Positions 5,919-12,191 of a stretch of DNA of 14,062 nucleotides are shown here, piece by piece. A program made the position numbers and the translations under genes. The notes under the pieces are model-generated. The model had not been told where the DNA came from. It searched no databases and worked only from the letters and a program-made list of their open reading frames with translations. The number at the start of each line of letters is the position of its first letter. Within the stretch, counting starts at the first letter, position 1. This DNA comes from DATLYB01 sp964502525 (lineage in GTDB: Bacteria; Bacteroidota; Bacteroidia; Chitinophagales; CAIOSU01). Where the stretch lies: NCBI GenBank assembly GCA_964502525.1, contig CAZCXH010000133.1:1-14062 (forward strand), given 5' to 3'.

Positions 5919-6626
5919 CTTCACGCACTGAATCTGCCTTCTGAAGAAATCCGGGTTGCTGATTGGATAGTCTTCATAGCCTTTGCTCCAATATAGCCGC
6001 ATCATTTCGGCATCAGCGCTCTGCAGGATATCCATGGCTGCTTCATTCAGTTCGTAAAATGTCTTGTAAGTGGTTTTATCAGTTACACGGTCAACGCTTC
6101 CGCTTTCCGACTGTCCGCTATGCAGGGTAATGCTTTGCCCGTTCTTTAGCTTCAGAATTAACTTATTGTCTTTGAATATCGGGCCGTAGGCGGCATGGGA
6201 ATTGTTGCTGCCGAGCGATACTTTGAAGAATAGCGCAAAGTGATGGTTGTAGTTTGAGAGGTAAGCTTCTATGGAGATATAATCGTGATCCGTGAAAATC
6301 TTTTTTAATTCCTGAGGGGTGTGGCTCACAAGGGTTTCGCGTCCCAGTATCTTGATGGTTGTTCCTTGCAGGCTGTCAATATGATTCTTTGAATATTGGC
6401 AATCGGCATTTTTAACCGCAGCACCCGCTTTTTGTTTTTTAGCATATTCCTGTTTTCCATTCGGCTTAATGGCACTTTCCCTGCCATCAATAGTAATGGG
6501 CTTTCCTTGTGAAAAACCTTGTACAGAAGTAAGAAAGAAAAAAAAGAAAAGCAGCACAAGGGTTCGGATGAAAATTATTATCAAACTCCTTGTCAGGTCA
6601 ATACCGGGAGCGGTCTTGAAGCTCAT
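5916..6626 (-). CDS. Secreted protein of unknown function
   Basis: The 236-residue product has an N-terminal export signal: a 13-residue n-region, then a very hydrophobic core ('LIIIFIRTLVLLFFFFFL', about 15-32) and a likely cleavage near 'VQGFSQ' (34-39). A basic, Gln/Lys-rich linker (42-72) leads to a folded domain of about 160 residues. This domain has a central hydrophobic strand-like segment ('HHFALFFKVSLG'), a beta hairpin with 'NKLILKLKNGQSITL' and a C-terminal helical part ('YELNEAAMDILQSADAEMMRLYW'). Two cysteines (76 and 234) could pair in the periplasm. I do not recognise the family. The hydrophobic core is encoded partly by a run of eight T on the coding strand. It lies 85 bp downstream of the large dehydrogenase on the same strand. 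Confidence 0.7.
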   Translation of the reverse strand: MSFKTAPGIDLTRSLIIIFIRTLVLLFFFFFLTSVQGFSQGKPITIDGRESAIKPNGKQEYAKKQKAGAAVKNADCQYSKNHIDSLQGTTIKILGRETLVSHTPQELKKIFTDHDYISIEAYLSNYNHHFALFFKVSLGSNNSHAAYGPIFKDNKLILKLKNGQSITLHSGQSESGSVDRVTDKTTYKTFYELNEAAMDILQSADAEMMRLYWSKGYEDYPISNPDFFRRQIQCVK

Positions 6627-6640
6627 TGAAAATAAATAGA

Positions 6641-6654
6641 AAACCGGTTTAAAC
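6641..6654. promoter_or_regulatory. Overlapping palindromes AAACCGGTTT and GTTTAAAC
   Basis: AAACCGGTTT (6641-6650) is a perfect 10-bp palindrome and overlaps the perfect 8-bp palindrome GTTTAAAC (6647-6654), giving alternating AAAC/GTTT blocks. It sits 15 bp upstream of the secreted-protein gene start on the minus strand, where an operator would lie. No matching regulator gene is identifiable. Confidence 0.3.
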
Positions 6655-6711
6655 TTCTATACGATTGCGGCAGGGATTGGTTATGCTCGGATATTTAAGC
6701 AAGCACAAAGG

Positions 6712-9636
6712 TCAAACCAACGCTTCAAACAAAATCTCAACCGGATGTTTTGCCTTCGCCTTGGTTCCATCAAATATTTGATGACGGCAGCTTGTTCCGG
6801 GAGCAGCAATAATTGTTTCCTTTGGCGCATTTCTCACGGCAGGAAACAGCACCAGTTCCCCGATTTTCATTGATACGTCATAGTGCTCTTTTTCATATCC
6901 GAAGGAACCAGCCATGCCGCAGCACCCTGACGGAATCACTTTTACTTTATAATTCCTGGGGAGCGATAGTATCCTCACCGCATGCTCAACATCGCTCAAT
7001 GCTTTCTGATGGCAGTGTCCGTGAAGCAGGATAGTTTTACTTTCATTGCAGAAAGAATCTTCGCTGATTTTCCCGGCTTGAATTTCGCCAGAGAGGAATT
7101 CGTCAATTAGAAAAGCATTCGCCTGAATTTTTTTTGCATCTTCTTTCAGATCAGGGTTCACTAATCGCGGATATTCATCGCGGAAAGTCAGCAGGGCCGA
7201 TGGTTCGGTTCCCACCAAAAGATTTTCCTTTGTAACATGATTTTTTAGAAGAGAGATATTTTTTTCAGCAAGGCTCTTCGCTTTTGCCAGCATTCCCTTG
7301 GATATATATGCCCTTCCGCTTTCAACATGTTCCGGGATTATCACTTCATAGCCCAGCCTGCTTAGCAATTGAATCGCGCATATTCCGATTTCAACATCAT
7401 TGTAATTGGTAAACTCATCACAGAAAAAATAGATTTTCCTGATCGGATTTTCGGGAACAAGCTGACGTCTGTTTTTTTGAAACCATTGCCTTAGGGTAAA
7501 AGGATGAAGTGCAGGCAGGGAGCGCAAGGGAGTCACTCCCATCGCTTTTTTCATCACTGAACCTGAAATTCCTGTCATCATCCTATTGCTGAATGCCGGT
7601 GCGATTGAACCGAGCTTGTTGAGAAATCCAATGCTTGCAATTAGTTTCGACCGCAATGGAACCTGATTTGATTTATAATACTGATGCAGAAACTCCGCCT
7701 TCAGCGCTGCCATGTCAACATTAGACGGACACTCAGACTTGCAGCCCTTGCACGACAGGCACAAATCCATCACATCATAAATCTCCTTGTTGTCAAAACG
7801 GTTTTTCTTGTCAGAACGGGTAAGGAACTCGCGTAATACATTTGCTCTTGCGCGTGTAGTATCCGTTTCGTTACGCGTTGCCATGTAGCTGGGGCACATG
7901 GTGCCTCCGGCAAACGCCAGCTTCCGGCAATCGGCAGCGCCATTGCATTTTTCTGCCGCTCGGAGAATATCCCCGGAGTCGCTGAAGTCTAAAACAGTAT
8001 CAAAATATGTTATTTGTTGTCCTGCATCGTATCGCAATGAAGTATTCATTGCCGGAGCATCAATGATTTTTCCGGGGTTGAATATGTTATCGGGGTCCCA
8101 TGTTTGCTTGATGCGCCTCAGCAACCGGTAATTGCTCTCTCCAAGCATCATTGGGAGAAACTCCGCTCGCACCCTTCCGTCACCATGCTCACCGCTTAGC
8201 GAACCGCCATATTTTTTTACCAGCTTCGCTGAGGCTAACGCTATCTCTTTGAATTGCTTCACATCCTCCTTGTCCTTCAGGTTCAGCTTAGGTCGAAGAT
8301 GCAATTCACCGGCACCTGCATGGGCGTAATAAACCGGGTCCTGGCCGAAGTCATCCATCACTGCTGAAAATTCCCGTATATACGCAGATAAATCTTCAAC
8401 TCTTACAGCAGTATCCTCAATTACTGCAACCGGCTTGCGGTCGCCCTTCACGTTGGAAAGCAGGCCAAGTCCGGCTTCGCGCAGCTTCCAAACACGTCCC
8501 GTATCGGGTGGATGGACTTTTGGAAAATGAAAGCCCAGCTGAGACGCCTTCATCTCCTCAATCATTTTATCCGAAGCGGATTCATTCTCCAGCTTGCCGT
8601 TCGCGCCAAATTCAATTATCAAAATTGCGCCCGGATTGCCCTGAACGAAGAACCGGTTTTTCTGCTGCTCTATATTTTCCTTTGTGCATTCAAGGATATT
8701 CTTATCCATCAGCTCGATGGCTCGCGGGTGGTGCTTCCTTGCAATCAAAACCGCGCGAAGCGATTCATCCACATTGCTGAAATGAGCGCAAACGAGCAAT
8801 TGCTCCTTCGGAGGAACCGGAACACAATTGAGCTTTATTCCGGTGGTGAAGGCGAGTGTCCCTTCCGATCCTGCAAGCAGCTTGCAGAAGTTGAAGCCTG
8901 GCTTTCCGGGCATAAAGGGCGAAGTGTCGAGCAGCACATCCACGGCATAACCGGTATTCCTGCGATGGATTTCTTTTTTAGGAAACTCTTTCCATATTTC
9001 CTCCTGCGCATCAGGTTTGCTCAGTTCCTCCCTGATCTGCCGGTATAAATTATTCTCAAGCCTGTTGCCTTTGCATTTTTCTTCAAACTCCGAATTAGAT
9101 ATCTCTTTGAAAACCGCATCGCTGCCATCGCTTAATATTGTTTTTAATTCGATAACGTGGTCGCGGGTGGTTCCATAAATGATAGAATAGGAGCCGCACG
9201 AATTGTTTCCCACCATTCCGCCAATCATCGCGCGGTTGGCAGTGGAAGTGTTGGGGCCGAAGAAAAGTCCATATTGCTTCAGATAAACATTTAACTCATC
9301 GCGTATCACGCCCGGTTGGACGAGCACCCATTTTTCTTTTTCATTGACCTCCAGTATCTGGTTCATGTGGCGTGAAACGTCCACGACAATTCCATTTCCT
9401 ACACATTGTCCCGCCAATGAAGTGCCTGCAGTTCTTGGTATGAGGGAAATCTTTTCTTTTCGTGCAAAGTCAATCAGTTTTTTTATGTCCTGTTCATCCT
9501 TTGGATAAGCCACTGCCACCGGCAATTCTCTGTAAACGGAAGCATCCGTTGCATACATGGCGCGGGTCATGTTGTCGGTGAGGAGTTCGCCATCGAGGGA
9601 ATTTATTAGTGATATTAGTTTGGATTGAAGTTTCAT
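6712..9636 (-). CDS. FAD-linked and iron-sulfur dehydrogenase (YdiJ-like, GlcD-GlcF fusion), probable D-2-hydroxy acid dehydrogenase
   Basis: The 974-residue protein fuses an FAD dehydrogenase to an iron-sulfur electron-transfer part, as in E. coli YdiJ (D-2-hydroxyglutarate dehydrogenase) and related D-lactate/glycolate enzymes. Residues about 40-270 form the PCMH-type FAD domain: 'PRTAGTSLAGQCVGNG' (67-82), 'GGMVGNNSCGSYSIIYGTTRDH' region (139-160) and 'LAGSEGTLAF' (254-263). Residues about 275-530 form the FAD-oxidase C-terminal domain, with metal/substrate His439 and His446 in 'HAGAGELHLRP' and 'GEHGDGR' (482-488). Iron-sulfur cysteines follow: C564, C570 and C581 ('MCPSYMATR'), then a complete C626-x2-C629-x2-C632-x3-C636-P. 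The end carries the cysteine-rich CCG-type domain, with 'HGHCHQKA' (872-879) and 'SGCCGMAGSFGYE' (903-915). It should oxidise a D-2-hydroxy acid and pass electrons to a quinone or carrier; the exact substrate cannot be read from sequence. It lies 66 bp downstream of the short-chain dehydrogenase. Confidence 0.93.
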   Translation of the reverse strand: MKLQSKLISLINSLDGELLTDNMTRAMYATDASVYRELPVAVAYPKDEQDIKKLIDFARKEKISLIPRTAGTSLAGQCVGNGIVVDVSRHMNQILEVNEKEKWVLVQPGVIRDELNVYLKQYGLFFGPNTSTANRAMIGGMVGNNSCGSYSIIYGTTRDHVIELKTILSDGSDAVFKEISNSEFEEKCKGNRLENNLYRQIREELSKPDAQEEIWKEFPKKEIHRRNTGYAVDVLLDTSPFMPGKPGFNFCKLLAGSEGTLAFTTGIKLNCVPVPPKEQLLVCAHFSNVDESLRAVLIARKHHPRAIELMDKNILECTKENIEQQKNRFFVQGNPGAILIIEFGANGKLENESASDKMIEEMKASQLGFHFPKVHPPDTGRVWKLREAGLGLLSNVKGDRKPVAVIEDTAVRVEDLSAYIREFSAVMDDFGQDPVYYAHAGAGELHLRPKLNLKDKEDVKQFKEIALASAKLVKKYGGSLSGEHGDGRVRAEFLPMMLGESNYRLLRRIKQTWDPDNIFNPGKIIDAPAMNTSLRYDAGQQITYFDTVLDFSDSGDILRAAEKCNGAADCRKLAFAGGTMCPSYMATRNETDTTRARANVLREFLTRSDKKNRFDNKEIYDVMDLCLSCKGCKSECPSNVDMAALKAEFLHQYYKSNQVPLRSKLIASIGFLNKLGSIAPAFSNRMMTGISGSVMKKAMGVTPLRSLPALHPFTLRQWFQKNRRQLVPENPIRKIYFFCDEFTNYNDVEIGICAIQLLSRLGYEVIIPEHVESGRAYISKGMLAKAKSLAEKNISLLKNHVTKENLLVGTEPSALLTFRDEYPRLVNPDLKEDAKKIQANAFLIDEFLSGEIQAGKISEDSFCNESKTILLHGHCHQKALSDVEHAVRILSLPRNYKVKVIPSGCCGMAGSFGYEKEHYDVSMKIGELVLFPAVRNAPKETIIAAPGTSCRHQIFDGTKAKAKHPVEILFEALV

Positions 9637-9650
9637 GGAAGTTTATAAAA

Positions 9651-9705
9651 TGACTGAATGAGGGAATGACGGAATTATGGATAGATGCCTTTAGCCATTC
9701 AATCA
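9651..9705. repeat. Inverted octamer arrays between two same-strand genes
   Basis: On the plus strand, TGACTGAA (9651), TGAGGGAA (9659) and TGACGGAA (9667) are consecutive octamers, followed by a degenerate TTATGGAT. On the minus strand, TGATTGAA (9705-9698) begins exactly at the TGA stop codon of the short-chain dehydrogenase. The arms AATGACTGAATG (9649-9660) and CATTCAATCATT (9696-9707) pair at 11 of 12 positions around a 35-nt loop. The same architecture occurs at 5853-5918. Confidence 0.5.
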
Positions 9706-10458
9706 TTCTTTTCTGTAAATATGCTGTACGCTTGCTTGTGCTGAAGGAAGTATTGTCAACTCGCTGATGTTTACATGTGGCGGACGGGTTACCGCAAACA
9801 ATATTGCCTCAGCAACGTCTGTAGCAGCGAGCGGGATAAAACCATTATAGACTTGTTTGGCGCGTTCCGCATTCCCTTTAAACCGAACTAACGAAAATTC
9901 AGTTTCCACGGCTCCCGGAAAAATACCTGTCACCCTGATTCCCTTCTCAAGAAGATCATGCTGCATGCCCTGATTCAAAGCATCTACAGCATGCTTGGTG
10001 GCGCAATAAACATTGCCTTTGGGATAAACTTCATGGGAGGCCACAGAGCCGAGATTGATGATGTGTCCGCTTTTTCTTTTCACCATGCCGGGAATGACCG
10101 CCCGGAATACATAGAGTAATCCTTTCACATTAATATCAATCATGGCATTCCAGTCGTCAACATCCGCTTCGTCCATGGTGGAAAGCCCGTGAGCGTTGCC
10201 AGCGTTGTTCACCAGAATATCAATTTTTTGGAAAGCTGCCGGAAGATTTTCTATCGCTTCAGAAACCGCTGATTGGTCACGAATGTCAAAACAGAGCGAA
10301 TGAACTTTGACTTGTTTTTTCAGCCGCTTTTCTAATTGGTGCAATTTTTCTCTGCGCCTTCCGCATATAATTACATTGATTTTACTGCCGGCAAACAGTT
10401 CAGCGGTTGCCTTGCCAATGCCGGATGTCGCGCCTGTGATAAGAGCGGTTTTTGCCAT
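9703..10458 (-). CDS. YdfG-like short-chain dehydrogenase (NADP-dependent 3-hydroxy acid dehydrogenase type)
   Basis: A 251-residue classical SDR with a Rossmann fold. The cofactor motif TGATSGIG spans residues 8-15, and 'GRRR' at 33-36 suggests NADP(H) preference. NNAG is at 84-87, the catalytic triad is Ser138, Tyr151 and Lys155 (YCATK), and 'PGAVETEFS' is at 181-189. The tail 'TEFSLVRFKG', 'PPHVNISELTILP' closely follows E. coli YdfG, which acts on L-allo-threonine, L-serine and other 3-hydroxy acids or reduces malonic semialdehyde. I use the internal ATG: it starts directly before the first beta strand, a -7-like TATCTTTG lies just upstream, and the 30-residue extension is unlike any SDR. 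The FAD dehydrogenase follows on the same strand, so both may act on hydroxy acids. Confidence 0.92.
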   Translation of the reverse strand: MAKTALITGATSGIGKATAELFAGSKINVIICGRRREKLHQLEKRLKKQVKVHSLCFDIRDQSAVSEAIENLPAAFQKIDILVNNAGNAHGLSTMDEADVDDWNAMIDINVKGLLYVFRAVIPGMVKRKSGHIINLGSVASHEVYPKGNVYCATKHAVDALNQGMQHDLLEKGIRVTGIFPGAVETEFSLVRFKGNAERAKQVYNGFIPLAATDVAEAILFAVTRPPHVNISELTILPSAQASVQHIYRKE

Positions 10459-10468
10459 GAATTTTTTC

Positions 10469-10476
10469 CAAAGATA
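10469..10476 (-). promoter_or_regulatory. Candidate -7 element of the short-chain dehydrogenase gene
   Basis: Read on the minus strand, TATCTTTG matches TAnnTTTG and ends 10 nt before the ATG, leaving almost no leader. 'GGAAAAAA' between the two could also serve as a weak ribosome site. No clear -33 element is seen. Its position inside the longer open frame argues for the shorter start. Confidence 0.35.
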
Positions 10477-10576
10477 GCGTGACGGGGGCTTCAGATGACA
10501 GGTGCGCGAAGCGGGATCGGGTAATGCTATCAGGTACTGTGCAGACATATGAGAACAGGATTACCAAGGGATAATA

Positions 10577-10584
10577 TAAATTTG
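10577..10584 (+). promoter_or_regulatory. Candidate -7 element of the UbiA-family gene
   Basis: TAAATTTG matches TAnnTTTG exactly and ends 8 nt before the ATG at 10593. Transcription would then begin at or next to the start codon, giving a leaderless or nearly leaderless message. No TTTG lies at the expected distance upstream, so confidence is limited. Confidence 0.35.
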
Positions 10585-10592
10585 AACCGCAC

Positions 10593-11579
10593 ATGATGAA
10601 ATATCTTTCAGACAGGCTCGGCTTCATCCGTTTCTACGCTTGGTGGAATTATAAACTGCCGCCCCTGTTCGGAATTGCATTTTTCTTTATTCTTTACAAC
10701 GGACTTCCGTTCGGGGAAAGCCTGAAGCGGCTTGCGGTGTTGATTGTGTGCATGATCGGTACGGCAGGTTTTGGGCATTATCTGAATGATTTATTTGATA
10801 TTGAGACCGATCACCTTTCGGGAAAGAAGAATATCTCCGCGCAGCACTCTCCGGCAAGAAAGGTTTTTACCCTGATGGTCTTATTGATCACCGGACTGAT
10901 GCCATGGTTCATTTTTTTTGACGCTGGCACAATTCATTTGTTGGTGATGGCAGTGTTCATTCTCTTTGCGCTTTATTCCGTTCCCCCTGTCAGACTGAAA
11001 GACCGGGGATTCCCGGGCATCTTTTCCGATGCGCTTTATGCGCATGCAATCCCTTCGGTGATCGTTTCATTGGCAATGCTCGAAGGCAGCGAAATGAATG
11101 ATAAAATGCAAATATTGGTTTTGATGGTCTTTGCATGGCAGTTTTTTGTCGGATTCCGAAACATTGCCTTCCATCAGTTTGAAGACTATGAGCAAGACCG
11201 GTTGGGCGGGGCAAAAACCTGGGCGCTGAGCCTTGGTGCCGAAAAAATAAAAAAGCTAAGCTTGAATTGCATTTACCCTGCTGAGGCGGTTTCGCATCTG
11301 GCTTTTTTGTTTGCTTTATTGCATGTTTCGGTTTTGGCGGGGGCACTTTTGATAGTATTGATTATCCTCAGGCTGTATGTCTATCTTTTCATTTATGAGA
11401 AGGGATACCTTGCTGACTGGAAAAATTATTTTTCGTTTGTGAACAACAGCAATGAAGAAGATATTCCATTGGCGCTGCTGGTATGCCTTACTCTTGCCAA
11501 TCCGTGGTTTGTCTTGATTCTTGCTCTTTACTGCGTGTTGTTTCCGCAATTCATCCTGCGGATGCAGGAGAATTATTAA
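10593..11579 (+). CDS. UbiA-family membrane prenyltransferase
   Basis: The 328-residue multi-pass protein carries both aspartate motifs of UbiA-type prenyltransferases, which attach an isoprenoid chain to an aromatic or other acceptor in the membrane using Mg2+. The first is N65-D66-x2-D69-x3-D73 ('YLNDLFDIETD'). The second is D198-x3-D202 in 'FEDYEQDRLGGAKTWALSLG'. The family's 'YSVPPVRLKDRG' loop is at 128-139. Hydrophobic segments near 23-37, 46-62, 94-110, 112-130, 145-162, 172-187, 235-262 and 292-318 fit the usual 8-9 helices. Which acceptor it uses is not clear; quinone synthesis is one option, but no men or ubi genes adjoin. Met1 and Met2 are both possible starts. It diverges from the short-chain dehydrogenase gene across 134 bp. 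Confidence 0.85.
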   Translation: MMKYLSDRLGFIRFYAWWNYKLPPLFGIAFFFILYNGLPFGESLKRLAVLIVCMIGTAGFGHYLNDLFDIETDHLSGKKNISAQHSPARKVFTLMVLLITGLMPWFIFFDAGTIHLLVMAVFILFALYSVPPVRLKDRGFPGIFSDALYAHAIPSVIVSLAMLEGSEMNDKMQILVLMVFAWQFFVGFRNIAFHQFEDYEQDRLGGAKTWALSLGAEKIKKLSLNCIYPAEAVSHLAFLFALLHVSVLAGALLIVLIILRLYVYLFIYEKGYLADWKNYFSFVNNSNEEDIPLALLVCLTLANPWFVLILALYCVLFPQFILRMQENY

Positions 11580-11870
11580 TGAGGCTATCATATATATTTA
11601 TGGCATATTTTTTCAGTGTCTTAGCTTCCAAGCCGTAAGCCAAAAGTGAAGGAGATTAACAACAGCATTCAATAGGATATCGAGCGCTTTTTCGTAGTTT
11701 AGTTCCTGCAATTCGGAAGGGAAAAGAAATCGTTTCACAGTTTCACTGCAGTTTTAAGTTAGTAGCCACTATACAATGGAAATAAGCGTAACAAAAGCAA
11801 AAGAAAGCGAAGGCGGACGCACAAAGCGGACAACTCATAAACTGTAAGCGGTAAATATACAATATCAGCA
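11580..11870. other. Intergenic gap with a possible small minus-strand open frame
   Basis: This 291-bp gap shows no recognisable gene. It contains a tandem direct repeat, GTTTCAC-A-GTTTCAC (11732-11746), and a 41-codon minus-strand frame (11613-11738) with helical composition, described separately. No good promoter for the gene at 11871 was found. Confidence 0.4.
11613..11738 (-). CDS. Doubtful 41-residue open frame or gene remnant
   Basis: From a GTG, this frame encodes 41 residues starting 'MKRFLFPSELQELNYEKALD', continuing with a hydrophobic helix ('ILLNAVVNLLHFWLTAW') and ending in 'KLRH'. Charged and hydrophobic residues alternate as in a real amphipathic helix, unlike other short frames in this gap. 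It has no recognised family, no clear ribosome site and a non-ATG start. It may be a tiny gene, a decayed fragment or chance. Confidence 0.2.
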   Translation of the reverse strand: MKRFLFPSELQELNYEKALDILLNAVVNLLHFWLTAWKLRH

Positions 11871-12188
11871 ATGAATAAAATAAGGCTCATTGACATCGCC
11901 AGTGCGCGTTCAGGAGATAAGAATGACATCTGCAACATCGGGGTGATGGCGCGGAAGCCGGAGCACTACCCTACCCTGAAAAAATACCTCACCGCTGAGT
12001 TGGTGAAATCGCATTTCAAGGGGCTTATCAAAGGGAAAGTAATACGCTTCGAGTGGGATGCGATTGAGTCGCTGAATTTCATTTGTTATGAAGCCCTCGA
12101 TGGCGGTGGCAGCTCATCCATGCGGATGGATAACCTCGGAAAAAATTTCTCAAGCCACCTGCTGAGGATTGAATTGGAGGTGGATTAG
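11871..12188 (+). CDS. AtuA-related protein, stand-alone AtuA C-terminal ferredoxin-like domain
   Basis: The 105-residue product opens with 'IRLIDIASARSGDKNDICNIGVMAR' (about 4-28), the signature of the small ferredoxin-fold domain found at the C terminus of AtuA (acyclic terpene utilisation) or as a separate partner of DUF1446/AtuA core proteins. The end 'GGGSSSMRMDNLGKNFSSHLLRIEL' (77-102) fits the same family. The length is normal for the free-standing form. In many genomes this protein is next to a DUF1446/AtuA core gene and acyl-CoA carboxylase or dehydrogenase genes; none is in this window, so it is an orphan here. It has no export signal, and its function is unknown. It converges with the radical SAM gene, with only 3 bp between the stops. 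Confidence 0.85.
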   Translation: MNKIRLIDIASARSGDKNDICNIGVMARKPEHYPTLKKYLTAELVKSHFKGLIKGKVIRFEWDAIESLNFICYEALDGGGSSSMRMDNLGKNFSSHLLRIELEVD

Positions 12189-12191
12189 ATT

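Noticed and set aside
8512..9048. Long plus-strand frame of 178 codons opposite the FAD dehydrogenase
   Set aside because: Antisense shadow of a strongly supported coding region with intact family motifs on the other strand.
10459..10548. Thirty-residue N-terminal extension of the short-chain dehydrogenase
   Set aside because: SDRs begin right before the first beta strand, and the candidate -7 element lies within this extension.
11760..11850. Minus-strand frame starting 'MSCPLCASAF'
   Set aside because: Only about 30 residues, biased to Phe/Cys/Ala from a purine-rich opposite strand, with no support.
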